Below are positions 43,967 through 56,100 of a stretch of DNA of 64,000 nt, one piece after another. Position numbers and translations under genes: made by a program. A model generated the notes under the pieces. That model worked only from the letters and a program-made list of their open reading frames with translations, was not told the origin of the DNA and did not search any database. The stretch is from positions 1,116,001-1,180,000 of the forward strand of contig MU004183.1 in the NCBI GenBank assembly GCA_010093605.1. Reading direction: 5' to 3'. Numbering within the stretch: position 1 is the first letter of the stretch; each line of letters begins with the position of its first letter. The stretch comes from Lophium mytilinum. Taxonomy: Eukaryota; Ascomycota; Dothideomycetes; Mytilinidiales; Mytilinidiaceae.

Positions 43967-45869
43967 ATGTCGTTCGGAGGCCAAACACCCACAATCATAG
44001 TGTTGAAGGAGGGTTAGTTTTCGCTCTGCGCTGCCTAGTTACTAAACATCACCCGATGCTAACAGCTTTACAGGGACCGATCAGACTCAAGGGAGGGGAC
44101 AAATAATTTCAAATATTAACGCTTGCCTTGCCGTGCAGTCAACAATCAAAAGCACGCTGGGACCATATGGCGGGGATCTGCTTCTAGTCGATGAGAATGG
44201 CAAGCAAACTATTACGAATGATGGCGCCACTGTAATGAAGGCAAGCATTATGATTATCTTTGTGTTTTTAGCTTGACTTCTAACATAGTCCACAGCTTCT
44301 TGACATCGTCCACCCCGCTGCTCGAATCCTCACAGACATCGCCCGTTCCCAAGATGCAGAAGTCGGAGACGGCACAACATCGGTCGTGGTATTAGCCGGA
44401 GAGATCTTGAAAGAGATAAAAGAGTTCGTCGAGCAGGGTGTCAGCAGCCAGACAATCATCAAGGGCTTAAGACGAGCTTCGCACATGGCTGTCAACAAAA
44501 TCAAGGAAATTGCTGTGGACACAGCGGAGTCCAACCAGAGAGAGACCCTTCAGAAGCTCGCTGCGACGGCTATGAGCAGCAAGCTGATCAACAGGAACTC
44601 CGGCTTTTTTACGAAAAGTAAGTGAATCTACTGATCCCCATAAACCGATCAGATTGCTAATGTGTGTGCGCCTAAAACAGTGGTGGTAGACGCTGTACTA
44701 TCTCTTGACCAAGACGACCTGAACGAAAAACTCATCGGCATCAAGAAGATCACTGGCGGTGCGCTACAGGACTCGCTGTTCGTGAATGGTGTGGCTTTCA
44801 AGAAGACCTTCTCCTATGCCGGATTCGAGCAGCAACCGAAGTCGTTCAAGGACCCGAAGATCGTATGTCTCAACGTGGAGCTAGAGCTCAAGAGTGAGAA
44901 GGACAACGCGGAAGTCCGGGTGGAACAAGTTTCAGAATACCAGGCTATCGTGGATGCAGAGTGGCAGATCATCTTCAACAAGATGGAGGCTCTTTACAAG
45001 ACTGGTGCAAAGGTCGTTCTCAGCAAGCTACCAATCGGCGATCTCGCGACGCAATACTTCGCCGATCGGGATGTGTTCTGCGCTGGACGTGTCGCTTCCG
45101 ACGATCTTGAGCGGGTTTGTCAAGCAACAGGAGCCAGCATTCAATCAACTTGCTCAGATATCCAGGCCAAACACCTCGGTACCTGTGAGCGTTTCGAGGA
45201 ACGCCAGATTGGTGGTGAGCGCTTCAACTTCTTCGAAGGATGCCCTGCCGCAAAGACCTGTACACTAGTACTGCGTGGCGGCGCAGAGCAGTTCATTGCA
45301 GAGGTTGAACGTAGTCTGCACGATGCTATCATGATAGTCAAGCGTGCGATCAAGAATAAGAACATTGTCGCCGGCGGTGGCGCCTGTGAGATGGAGATCT
45401 CGTTCTACCTACATCAATTTGCGAACGTCAACATTCCACACAAGCAGCAGGCTATCATCAAAGCATTTGCGAAGGCGCTCGAGGTGATCCCGCGACAGCT
45501 ATGCGACAACGCAGGATTTGATGCTACGGATATCCTCAACAAGCTCCGTTTCGCACACAAGCAACATAACACGTGGGCCGGTGTCGACTTCGTCCACGAG
45601 GGCGTGGCCAACAACATGGAGCAGTTCGTCTGGGAACCTAGTCTGGTAAAGGTCAATGCCATCCAGGCTGCGACTGAAGCGGCTTGCCTGATCTTGAGCG
45701 TTGATGAGACGATAAGTTCGTATAGCCCACTCGAGTCTATATTCTTCGTGCTAACACAGTTTTAGAAAACCAAGAGTCACAACAACCGCAAGCGCCACAG
45801 AGAGGTCTTCCACCAGGGGCGGCCCAGCGGGCTATAAGAGGTCGTGGTCGTGGCATGCCTCGGAGGTAA
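43967..45869 (+). CDS. CCT7: Chaperonin CCT/TRiC subunit eta
   Basis: Five exons, 43967-44012, 44074-44240, 44296-44617, 44681-45715 and 45766-45869, give 557 residues. Group II chaperonin motifs are complete: [75 protein letters not shown] and [16 protein letters not shown]. The C-terminus ends in an [10 protein letters not shown] tail. The subunit folds actin, tubulin and WD-repeat proteins in the cytosol. Intron 2 (44241-44295) begins with GC (GCAAGC) and ends CAG; it is needed to join TVMK to LLDIV, so it is a GC-AG intron. Confidence 0.96.
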
Positions 45870-46205
45870 AATGCGCATCTACGACGACGGATCGGCTGGG
45901 ATGGAGAAAGCATGCTGTATAGCACGTTGTAGATATACCAGGTACACATCTGCTCTGGTCGTATACTCTGCATTGGTCTGGGTAACCTAGAACTCATCCG
46001 GGCGGGCGACCATCGCACACCGCCCGTATGTAATAGCCTTTGCGCCGCCCATCAGTGGTTATAGTCGAGATAACCCATAGATCCGCGACTAGCAAGTCCT
46101 GAATTAAAAAAAATGTGAACGACTTCAGATTTCTCGCAGTGGAGCACTTTCAGTTGTCTATCATGGAGGCTGCCCGTGTCTACCTGGAGTGAATACTTAT
46201 CCTAT
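45870..46205. other. Convergent intergenic region
   Basis: 336 bases between the 3' ends of CCT7 and the F-box gene. An A8 run lies near 46107. No gene seen. Confidence 0.55.
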
Positions 46206-47832
46206 TTACATGCCCATCCCGTAGCTCTTGACTCGACTGAAATGATAGGGCCGGTAATGCTTCAGTCCAAACTCCGCCCAATCGTCCGTCAATCTATTGT
46301 AACTCCAGTATCCTTTCCATGCTAGTTTGTTATTCCGCGCCGCCCGCCCAGCACTCCCAAGCAAGAGCGCCATCTTGTAAATGTACTTTGGAGTCACGCC
46401 AGCCGTCTCTATGTGCAGAGTACCCTCGGCCTCGGAGTTGACTTGCTCTTCGACAACCTCCACTCCACTGGTACCAGAGCTTGGCTTTGATGGCACCGCT
46501 GGACCTGAAAGCCGCCAACGACCCGCAAGAGCATCCTTCATGACGGTACTGGGGAGGTTTCCAGAGTGGTGAGTGTGCATATGCTCTTGCAGCAGGTACG
46601 GTATGACATCGGCTGGCTCGGCGACTGTGAGAAGCGACACACAAGTGCCGTCGCGGAAGAATCGGAGATAACGGTAGTAAGTCACGATGTGGATTGGCGA
46701 GTGCCATGATATGCTGCTCGGCGAAGAGGCACCAGGTCTCTGGTAGTTTACCGTGGAGATATAGCAGCCGTTGAATCGTATGCGAGGGCGCGACCGGAAA
46801 AGGGCGCGGTAGCTGGGGTAGACGTGGGGGACGAGGAGAGTGGTGATGAGAGATGGTACCGGTTCATGGGTATCGATCTCAGGGGGGTCCAGGGTCTGCC
46901 CACCTTCGTCGTCGTCACCAAGTGGCTTGCCGTTCACCTTGCAGTTCCAGTCGTAGTGCATTGCTCCGAAGCCGACTTCGGAACCTATGGACACACGTCT
47001 CCAGACACGCTCTTCAGTGAGGACGAGGTACGCTAGCCGCTTGCAAGTCTGAGCTAGACGGACAAAGGAGGCGATGTCCTGGATTGCGAGCTCGAGAAGA
47101 ATCTCCACGAGAATTTCCTCGGGTAGGGTGGAAATAGGGCAGGGTGGCGCGGGGGATAGATCAGTAGGAGGTTCTTCGCCTGGAACAGAGAGGGAAGAGA
47201 AGTCCTGGATGAGGCTGGACAGAGAAGCGGAGAGGCCATCTAATGAGTGATGGGCGGTGTTCGGCATAGTCACCGGAGCATTTGAAGGATTGGGGTCCTG
47301 CGGCTTGGTCTTGGGGGGCTGGAAGGAGGAGGGTGGGAAGTGCTTGTTCTTGTATGCCTCATGGACGCGAGAGTCAAGCTGCATATGTCTCTCAGCATGG
47401 GTCACACTCTCAAAGAGGGCCAGTAGTTACCCTGAAGGCTTTGCGGTACAAGTCCACACTATCTCCCAAACTGCCCTGGCTCTCCTTCTCGACAGCTTGC
47501 TCGTAATGCTCCAGTGCCGACCGCGGTGCACTGTGGGCCGTACTTGCAGTGGATGACGAAGGGGAGTCTGCCAGTCGGCTTCCTGGCTCCCTATCTCCAA
47601 GGCCATGGTACGTCCGGGGCTCCCACTCGTCGTCCACTTCCCCTGATACATCTTGGGATTTGGCCGTGTGAGGTTCCGTCACAGGGCCTTTCCGTGCTGC
47701 TGAACGGCTACTAGATAGTTGCGTGGAGCCAAGAGCGGGCCTTGAGGTTGTCTTTGACGCTTGAGCTCGCGCTGAGACTTCTTCGCGCCATTGCCGGCGG
47801 AAGCTCTCGAGCTCGGCTTCGGTTTGGCTCAT
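46206..47832 (-). CDS. F-box protein of the FBXO9/Hrt3/Pof7 type
   Basis: Two exons, 47832-47431 and 47378-46206, give 524 residues. An N-terminal MIT/TPR-like helix pair (ALEHYEQAVEKESQGSLGDS, then VDLYRKAFRLDSRVHEAYKN) is rebuilt across the intron. The F-box is ISTLPEEILVEILLELAIQD, then FVRLAQTCKRLAYLVLTEERVWR (about 225-270). The Hrt3-type C-terminal domain follows, with RIRFNGCYISTVNYQRPG, YYRYLRFFRDGTCVSLLT and GRWRLSG. It is a predicted SCF ubiquitin-ligase adaptor. FBXO9 in animals targets TTI1/TEL2; whether that holds here is unknown. Confidence 0.9.
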
Positions 47833-48241
47833 GGGGAGCGATATACGTTAAAGAGGTACTACTAGGAGCGGACGAGGGACTAGAGAGAGGAGAGCAAACA
47901 CTGAAAGACTCGTAGAAAAGGGTGAAGCTATTTACAAAGCGTCTCAGGACGGAGACTGCCGGGGTAGAGTATTACTCACGCAAACGCTTCCTGTATGCAG
48001 GCGGATGTGCAGGAGGGATACATCATGTAGGTTGGAGTCAGCGCCGCCACCAGCCGTACAGCCGTATGCATGAGAGCTCCCAGGTCGTTGGAATGGGGGG
48101 CTGCGATTCGCTCGGCTTTTGTTGCTTTGTCTCCGAGACTAAAAAAATGAGCGACCTCGGGAGCTAGTTCTGCCCGTCATAGAGATCAAACCGCACACCG
48201 CACACCGCAACAGTCACACATCGCGACCACCACCACCAAGT
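47833..48241. promoter_or_regulatory. Divergent promoter region, F-box gene and mitochondrial carrier
   Basis: About 400 bases between the two genes' leaders. CA/CCA-rich repeats (ACCGCACACCGCAAC and CACCACCACC, 48191-48240) precede the carrier's uORF. No TATA box noted. Confidence 0.45.
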
Positions 48242-48304
48242 ATGCCACCAGCGCCCTCAAATTCTCCCAGTGACTCCGCCGGCCTGAAGATCTACACGAG
48301 GTAG
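48242..48304 (+). other. Upstream open reading frame of the mitochondrial carrier gene
   Basis: A complete 20-codon frame, MPPAPSNSPSDSAGLKIYTR then TAG, lies 31 bases before the carrier start and in another phase. Its ATG would be met first by scanning ribosomes, so it could restrain translation of the carrier. I tested whether it is instead exon 1 (donor GTAGCC at its end) but found no acceptor that keeps the frame. Confidence 0.45.
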
Positions 48305-48335
48305 CCCTCTGCGCGCAATCGACGCGCTGCACGCC

Positions 48336-49781
48336 ATGTCCACCGCCGCCGCCGACGATGCCGGCGATCTGGGCATCTCGCTGGCCCAGAAGATGCTGTC
48401 CGCCGTTACAGGCAGCGTCTTGACCTCGCTTCTAGGTGCGTTGCTTCTCTTCCTTTTCCTTCTTCTCCTGCCTTTGTCCGTGATCCCCCAACTTGGCTTC
48501 TTCCCGTCCGCCTCACCTCGAACGCTATTTCACGGGACCTCTTCTCCGCGGAGGCAAAAGAGCTTCGCGGCTCAACCTATACCAAAATATGCAGGCTCTC
48601 TACTGACTGAACTTTAAGTGACGCCTCTCGATGTCGTCCGCGTCCGCCTGCAGTCCCAACCCCACACACCGTCGACTCAATTGCGCCCTTTGAACTCGGC
48701 ACTTCCCTTGACCCAGTTTCGCGATCTGCCACCCAGCCTCGGAATATCACAATGCTGTCGGGAGGTTTTCTGGATCAACAATAACGCCCAATACTGTGTG
48801 GCTGGACCTACCGTCGCGCCGATAAATCCAGCGAGTCTCTCTTGTGCCGTCGAAGAGACGGAGCGCACTACCATCAACAGCACATTAGATGGCCTCCGTA
48901 AAATTGCGCGGAATGAGGGGGCTAGGACTCTATGGCGAGGCCTTTCACCTACTCTAGCCATGGCAGTGCCCGCAAATGTCATCTACTTCGCTGGGTACGA
49001 CTGGCTGCGCACAGCACCCAAATCGCCTTTCAAGAATATAGTGCCGGATGCATATGTACCTCTTGCTGCTGGGGGGACTGCTCGTATAATGGCAGCAGTA
49101 GTTGTTGGTCCAATTGAAATCTTCAAGACGAGAATGCAGGCAGCCCACCATACCACCACCCCTGCTGGCCACTTCCGGGAGACACTGGACGGACTACGGG
49201 AAATGGTTGCGGCCCAGGGGGTTCGTAGCCTGTGGCGAGGATTGACCCTGACGCTGTGGAGAGACGTTCCATTCTCAGCAATCTACTGGTGGGGTTATGA
49301 GACCGGGCGAAACACGTTGACGGATGCTCGCGGGAGGGCAGAGGCAAGGAAGGACGGTGTCGAGTTCGCGAGAGGAGCCGGCGTAGAAAAGGTCAGGCGG
49401 AGGAGCCGTTCGAGGAGCCACGAGAACCACACCGCGACCCTAGTGGATAGTTTTGTCGCTGGAGCCACTTCAGGTGCCGTAGCTGCATTTGTTACTACGC
49501 CTTTCGACGTGGGAAAGACTAGGCAGCAGGTCATGCGGCATGCAGGAGACACATCAGGCCAGGTCATCGATGGCATTGTCCGTCCTGAAGATAGATCGAT
49601 GCCACGCTTCTTACTACACATATTCAAAGAGCAAGGAATGTCTGGCCTGTTTAGAGGATGGGCGGCTCGGTGCTTGAAAGTTGCACCGGCATGTGCGATT
49701 ATGATCAGCAGCTACGAGATCGGAAAGAAGATGGCCAACGACATAAACGATCGTAGAAGCCAGAAACGATTGGGAGGCTAG
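48336..49781 (+). CDS. MTM1: Mitochondrial carrier of the Mtm1/SLC25A39/40 type
   Basis: Two exons, 48336-48435 and 48619-49781, give 420 residues. The first transmembrane helix is split by a 183-base intron and rebuilds to SVLTSLLVTPLDVVRVRLQS, with the P-x-D-x-x-R/K-x-R carrier signature. Repeats 2 and 3 carry GPIEIFKTRMQ and TPFDVGKTRQQ. The insertion after helix 1 contains the Mtm1/SLC25A39 hallmark CCREVFWINN plus two more Cys (AQYCVAG, SLSCAVE). The family imports glutathione into the matrix and influences Mn-SOD and Fe-S/haem metabolism. It sits in the inner mitochondrial membrane. Confidence 0.94.
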
Positions 49782-50114
49782 CTAACGCGCATCTCTACGG
49801 TTCGGTTTATTTGGCGATGCTGATCATGATACTTCAAGGTCATGATCTGGCACTGCGCTCTGCCCGTTGCTTGGGTGTATATATGTTTTAGGACGCTCTT
49901 CACGCTAAGAATGCCCTGTCTGTGTAAGATATTGTGTTTTTCGGGTTCTGGAGTTTGGATGCACTCGTACTCTTTTAGCATTGGCATGGCGTTATGGACG
50001 TAAAAGAGTGCGTTGATACCAGCGCGTTCACTTTTAAGACCGCACATGTAATGTATTTGTACGATCAAATCACAAAAAGAAACTTGAATTCATCCACGTT
50101 TCGCCGTGAACATA
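49782..50114. other. Convergent intergenic region
   Basis: 333 bases between two 3' ends. Nothing recognisable beyond 3' UTR sequence. Confidence 0.55.
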
Positions 50115-50955
50115 TTACAAAACTCCCGTTTGCTCTCCCCCGCCAGGAAAATGGAGAGTCACTTGTCCATATCTATCCTTGTTCATCCTGGTCCCTGGGC
50201 CAGTAAAGAGGCGTTTTTGGTTACTCGCCTTGGAGATGTCGAAGCCACCCTCCTCACTCCAAAGTTCCTCCATTTTCAGTCGATCCTTGCTCTTCGGCTT
50301 GCCCTCCTTGATCCTCAATTTTTCGAAATAACAATAAGCGGCATAGAACGCCGACGACGTGTTGCCTTTGTCGTAACCCTTCTGGCTACGAAAGTTGGAA
50401 AGACTTTTACCGGAAACAGACGTAGAAGAGGCGTGATACTGCGCTGACAGTTCGCGGCAGAAGGACGCGTGCGTAGCACCAGGCTTCTTCAAAAGATAGG
50501 CTTCGATCTTCCGTCGAACCATGTCGCAGGTCTCGTAAACCGGGACAGAATCATCTTCTTCGCCCTCTAGGTGGATAGAGGAGAGGTCGACATCAGGCGA
50601 GTGCGATTTGTCCTTGGCAGTGGCAGCATCGCTGGATTTGCTGGAGGGACTCGATGTCTTTCGTTTTTTGGCAGTGTTGCTCTCCGTTTGGGACTTCTTT
50701 GGGCCGGCCTTCGAGTTGGCATTGGTCTGCTCGGATGTGCTCGTCTGTTTCTCGCCATCCGAAATTGCATCACTCTTCCTCTTGCTCTTTTTCTATAGCA
50801 ATGTAAGTAACTACTTGATAGCCTGTAGTAATGTTCAATACCTCAGAACTAGGCGCTTTCTTCTTGTTTTGATGTGATTTGTCCGGGCTAGCTGAGTTCT
50901 GAGCACTTGCAGGCTTGTCAGCGAGAGCCTCGCGATTGCGCAATGTGGGCGCCAT
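50115..50955 (-). CDS. DUF7726-like protein with Lys/Ser-rich N-terminus
   Basis: Two exons, 50955-50842 and 50792-50115, give 263 residues; the 49-base intron ends GCTATAG. The first ~130 residues are Lys/Ser/Asp-rich and disordered (KKSKRKSDAISDGEK, AKKRKTSSPSSKSS, i.e. NLS-like). The C-terminal half repeats the pattern of the fungal DUF7726 domain, a short helical unit resembling a DNA-binding fold: ETCDMVRRKIEAYLLKKPG, HASFCRELSAQY, LSNFRSQKGYDKGNTSSAFY, YCYFEKLRIKEGK. A nuclear role is plausible but unproven. It ends GGGEQTGVL. Confidence 0.75.
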
Positions 50956-51349
50956 GTTTGCTGTATTTCAGTAGTTCTGCGGAAAGTCGGGAAGTAATGG
51001 AAGTATTTAGAGTATGAATGTTTAGAGAGTGTTGCAAGAATACCCTACCCGCGCTAGGTATAGGATACACGAATTTATATTCCTCCGGTCCTTATTAGTG
51101 ACGTATGCTCAAATACACAAACAACGCGTGCCTTGACGCGTGAGGTCAGAGGCATTCATCCATGTCGATCGATCAGCTTCAGGGATACACATGACATCAG
51201 AGCACTACCAATGAACGTTATGCAAGGTCTGTGCTTCGATCACAACGACGGAAGGTCGAGACACAAAAGTATTGGAGGCACTGAATGTAGGCTTTTGCAG
51301 GCAGAGTGGGGTATCTTCGTTTCTATCTATCTTTCAGTCTTTCAACGCT
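50956..51349. other. Intergenic region
   Basis: 394 bases between two minus-strand genes: the 3' flank of the RMND1-like gene and the promoter of the DUF7726-like gene. Plus-strand open frames here are short and run into the antisense of the RMND1-like gene. Confidence 0.5.
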
Positions 51350-52862
51350 TTATTGCGTCTCCTTTTTCTTCAAAAAGTCTCGCAACAAGGTTTCCGTACT
51401 TTCAGGATCATCTCTCTCGTGCCCGTCCTTCCAGTGACGGTAGAACTCCAGAACTACTTCGACAGCGATAAGGGCTATAATGGCCCACTCTAAACGGAGC
51501 CCGTGTTTCTCGCTGAGCGACTCCCTCAACACGCTTGCGATCTCTTGAGCAAATCCAATTTTCTCATTCAGAACCTTGATACGAACTCCGACATCTAAAG
51601 CACGCCCAACCTGGTCGTAGTACTCTCCAAGCCCGAGCTCATGTCGGCTATCCCAGAATATATCGGGGAGGGAGTCAGTGAGCTCCGAATAGAGGTTCAA
51701 TTGGGCTCTTATGCTCAACAATTCACCCGTTTTGCGGAGGATAAATGATCGTGTGAAGGGCAGTTTCGATCTTCGCAAGAGGGTCTGTGAATCCCCCGAT
51801 AGCATTGCTGGTATAGAGCGCGTTGATTGTTGGTAGGTACTGAGGAGGCTCTCTAACACAGCGAGCTTCGTTGATCGGGCCAAGCCAGAAGAAAAAGCTA
51901 TCTTGGCTAGGATAGTATCGACTTCATGCCGTTGGTCTGTGCCGTTATCACCTAGAGAAAATGTCTCGTTTGTTGCAGTCAAAGTGCGGTTGTGTTGGCG
52001 GACAGTCAATTCCTCACGAGCCTCGGAATCCTGAGTCTCTGCCTTAGTGCCCAAGATGATGGTATCACCGACGATATCACTGGTCTCTTTGGAGGGGTCC
52101 TCGAGATATTCCAGATCTTCAGTCTCTATTAAATTCAGGTGTGAACCCTCCGCTGCCGCAGGCAAAATGTTACGCACAAACCCAACAGCTTCGGCTTCGG
52201 GGACGTTCCAACTGACAACGGTGCCAGAGGGAAATATGAAGATGTCTCCCGGTCCCGGAAAGTCTACGTTATACGCTATTTCCGCAGTCTGCACGTGAAT
52301 GACTTGGGGGAACAAGCCGGTCTGGTATGGGTCAAGCTGGTAGCCTTGGTCTTGGACGAGCTTGGCAGCAGAAGTAATGTCGTACTGCTCCGCTGCGCAG
52401 TATGCCGTGACTGTCTACTCAATTGCATGTATTAGCTATTTCTTCACAGCTAGCCTAGATGCGTACCTTGGTCGCAACATCGGGGTCAACGAAGCGCTTG
52501 TTTCCCCTGCCTTTCACAAGTCCGCCCCTCGATCTTTGGGCCTCCACGGCTACTCGACGGAGGGATGAGGTTTTGGCCACACTATTCCTCGGCTTCCGCT
52601 GGTCCTGCTTCCCAGCCGAGTCGTGAGCATCTGCGTCGGAGGAAGGAGAGGGCAGTGGCGTCTCCTGCTTCTGCGACTGCTCCTGTTTCTTGTACACACA
52701 GCCTGCGTGTGAGAAGGCCCTTCGAGTAGGTGTGCCTGGAATGCTCGGCTCGCGACGTTGGCGGAGTGGATAGGCTGGCGGAAGGCTGGGGGAGCTGTGA
52801 GGGATGGTGGAGACATAGCTCCGGGTCAAGCAGTTCACGGCATTTCTGCGAAGGAAGAGCAT
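51350..52862 (-). CDS. RMND1/Rmd1 family mitochondrial protein (DUF155)
   Basis: Two exons, 52862-52467 and 52414-51350, give 486 residues. The start MLFLRRNAVNCLTRSYVSTI is a good mitochondrial presequence. The DUF155 core begins just after the intron (TVTAYCAAEQYDITSAAKLV) and includes DIFIFPSGTVVSWNVPEAEA, then DTILAKIAFSSGLARSTKLA, LRRSKLPFTRSFILRKTGEL, PDIFWDSRHELGLGEYYDQV and LDVGVRIKVLNEKIGFAQEI. A membrane helix (EWAIIALIAVEVVLEFY) lies near the C-terminus. Relatives (yeast YDR282C/Mrx10, human RMND1) sit in the inner membrane and support mitochondrial translation. It diverges from VPS41. Confidence 0.92.
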
Positions 52863-53143
52863 TGCCGGACAGAGGTGGTGCGGTATCGAGTGCGCATCTG
52901 GCTCCGGGAGACGCTGGAATGGCTTTGAACGTGATGGATTTGGAAGAAGCTTCTGGCGGTGCGTGGGTGCTGCAGAATAAATAAATTAATGGATCATCCC
53001 CCATCCCCGGCCGAGGCGTGCAAGGGTCTCGTATAGCGCCGACATCACCGCCCAACATGACCTCCGCATCAATCACCGCTCTCGCGCACGCCTTGGCCTG
53101 AGCTGCTGAGCTCCTCCCCATCGCCGCGGCCCATGCATCCAGC

Positions 53144-56100
53144 ATGCCAGCCGATCCGCAAGAGACTGAGGCCGCCAGCGCGCCCCCCGACGACATGCAT
53201 CGCCCCCGCGCTTCCAGCCACGGTCGGGACTCCACTGCCAGCACCGCGCAGGCCACCGACGATGACGACGAGGACGACGAGGAAGAGGACGCAGACGAGG
53301 AGCCTAAGCTGAAGTACTCTCGGCTGACGTCGAATCTGGGCTCTGTCTACCGAAACGGCGATGCGACGAGCTCCTTCATGGTTGCGGGGGACAAAATGGT
53401 ATGGCGCTCTGCTTGGATGGAGCTTTATCGATATACTGCGAATACTAAGTGCTAAATAGATCATGGGAACACACAATGGCAACATCGTGAGTGATGTGTC
53501 CAGCTTCCTACACCCTGTAACCAGAGTCTCTGATTGAATGCAGCATGTCCTCACTATCCCGTCCTTCCAACCCTTGCGCCTATACAGTGCCCACACGGCG
53601 TCTGTCACTGCCGTCTCTGTGTCTCCGTTCCCGCCGCCTCTTCCCTCTGCAAGGCCCGATGCCCTCCCCAGCCGGCCAATCGAAGCAGCGGCCACTCCCC
53701 AGAAGGCACCCTCAGTATCGGGCGGCCAGACAGCGTCGCCACGAACCCCACGCCAACCACCTGTTCCCGCTACACCGTCAAACTCAATATTCATTGCTAC
53801 CTCTTCCATAGATGGCCATGTTTGCGTATCGTCACTCGTGGATCCAAAGGACGTCACGTTGAGGAATTTCGCGCGCCCCGTGCAAGCGGTTGCGCTATCA
53901 CCGGAGTACAAATCCGATCGAACGTATCTATCAGGTGGCTTGGCTGGCAACTTGATCCTTACTTCTGGTGGTCAGCCTGGCGTGAAGGCGAACGCGAACA
54001 CGAACAACGCTGCGGCTGCAGCTCAGGGGTGGTTAGGCGCGATCGGACTCGGCGGCAATTCTGGACGAGACACGATATTGCATTCCGGAGAGGGCGGCAT
54101 CAGCACGATCAAATGGTCGCTCTCTGGAAAGTATGTGGTCTGGGTTAACGAGCAAGGTATTCGAATCATGCGGACCAATCTACAGCTGGAGAGTGCCGAT
54201 TCGGATTTTGCGTGGAAGCGGATAGGCTTCGTTGACAAACCAAACCGCCGAGCCTGGGAAGAGATGGCTGGTGTCTGGAAAGCTCGAGCCGAATGGGTAG
54301 ACGGCCAAGCGCTTGAAGTTGATGATGACTTGAATGGGCCCAGTGGAATCGGCAGCGCGACTAAGGCTGAATCTTCGCTACCTCACAGGCGCCCTAACAA
54401 GCAGCAAAACGGCACCAAGAAACTGCGTGTTGAAAAACTAGTGGTTGGATGGGGAGATGCCGCTTGGGTGATCCACGTGAACCCTGGAGGCGCCGGCGTG
54501 GGTAAGGACATTGGAGAAAGATCTGTTGGTAGTGCCGACATAGTACACTTGTAAGGATCCTTCAACTTTTATGCGGGTCATACTGATTTCGTGGCCAGCT
54601 TGCGATTTGAGGACTGTATTGTTTCTGGGATTTCGCTTTATACCCCTTCCTTACTTCTTGTACTTGCTTACCGGACCCGCGACGATGACGACAATCCTAT
54701 CACGCCAAATGCTGAAACAACCCCACGCAGGGGACTGCACCGCCGCCAGAATGGACTGTCTCCTGAGCTAAAACTAATTGATGCGGCCACTTCTGATGAA
54801 GTCGAGGTGGATACGCTCAACGTGAGCCGATTCGAAACTCTTTCCTCGGCCGATTACCATTTGAGCACACTTTATGTTCCACATCCGAAGGCTATGACGC
54901 CTGCTCAACGAGGCGCGTTGGAAGCTCTTGGTGGAGGCTTGTGGGATGCTGGCGTTAGTGCTGCCCGCATATTCAGTTCGGGCGCCAGCGTCATCAGCTT
55001 GCCTAGCAGTGGCGACAACGGCAAGGCGGCACAGTCCTTGGAGTCTAGCAGCGGTGTGAATTCGTCTACTCCTTTCAAGGGGAAGCGGCTACAGGACGCG
55101 AATCCGGCTGCAGCCTCCGCTGGATTGAAGATCTTCATCCAAAGTCCTTTCGACTGTGTCCTTGCTGTCAAACGTGATCTCGCGGATCATTACAATTGGG
55201 AGCTGGAGCATGAGAGATACCAGGAGGCATGGGAGCTTGTGGACGATCATCCCGAAATAATAACGGCGTCGTTCGAGAGACCAACAGATTTGTCTCCTAG
55301 CGGCACCCCGATAAAAACCCAAGGAAGTCTTGTGGATTTCTTCGCCGACGACACAGCGTCCCAAACGACCGTGTCAGCAGTTCGAAATCATAACTCGGCG
55401 ATCGAAAAGGAAAAGCGCCGGATCGGTGACCTTTGGGTCAAGCAGCTTGTGTCTGCTAAAGACTGGAAGACAGCAGGAAAAGTTGCCGGCCGTGTGCTTG
55501 GAACTTCTGAAAGATGGGACCATTGGTTCTGGAAGTTTGCGCAGGCAAATCGGATCGACGAGATTGCACTATACTTGCCCACGAAACAGATGCATCCACC
55601 AATCCCGTCATTAGTGTATGAGGTCGTGCTAGGCCATTACGTGAACCGCGATAGGCTAAAGCTTAAAGATTTTGCCGATACCTGGGACTCGTCTCTGTTC
55701 GACATCAACAGCGTAGCTGAGGCGATCAAAAAGAAGCTGTCTGAAGGGGAGATTACAGAAGATTCTGTAGAAGGCGGCGAAACAGCGAGAGACTGGCGCA
55801 TCCTACAGGATGTGCTCGCCAAAATGTATCTGTCTGGTGGCCGCCCAAGAGAAGCATTAAAATGCTACTTCCGCCTTCAAGATGCCGATGCTGCTATGAG
55901 TCTCATTCGAGACCATCATCTTTTGGAGGCAATCAGAGATGACATACCTGGATTCATTCTGCTTCGAGTGTCTAGGGAACAGATGGAATCGGCTCCAATG
56001 CACGAGTTACAAGAAGCGTCGATAGAGGCAATTCACCTCTTAGTAACGGAGGCCAATCGTGGAGTTGTGCCAGCCCATGAGGTTGTTTCTCAGCTAGAGA

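Noticed and set aside
48242-48304. uORF as first coding exon of the mitochondrial carrier
   Set aside because: The only donor (GTAGCC) cannot be paired with an acceptor that keeps the carrier frame, and carrier homologues start at the QKMLSAVTGS-type segment.
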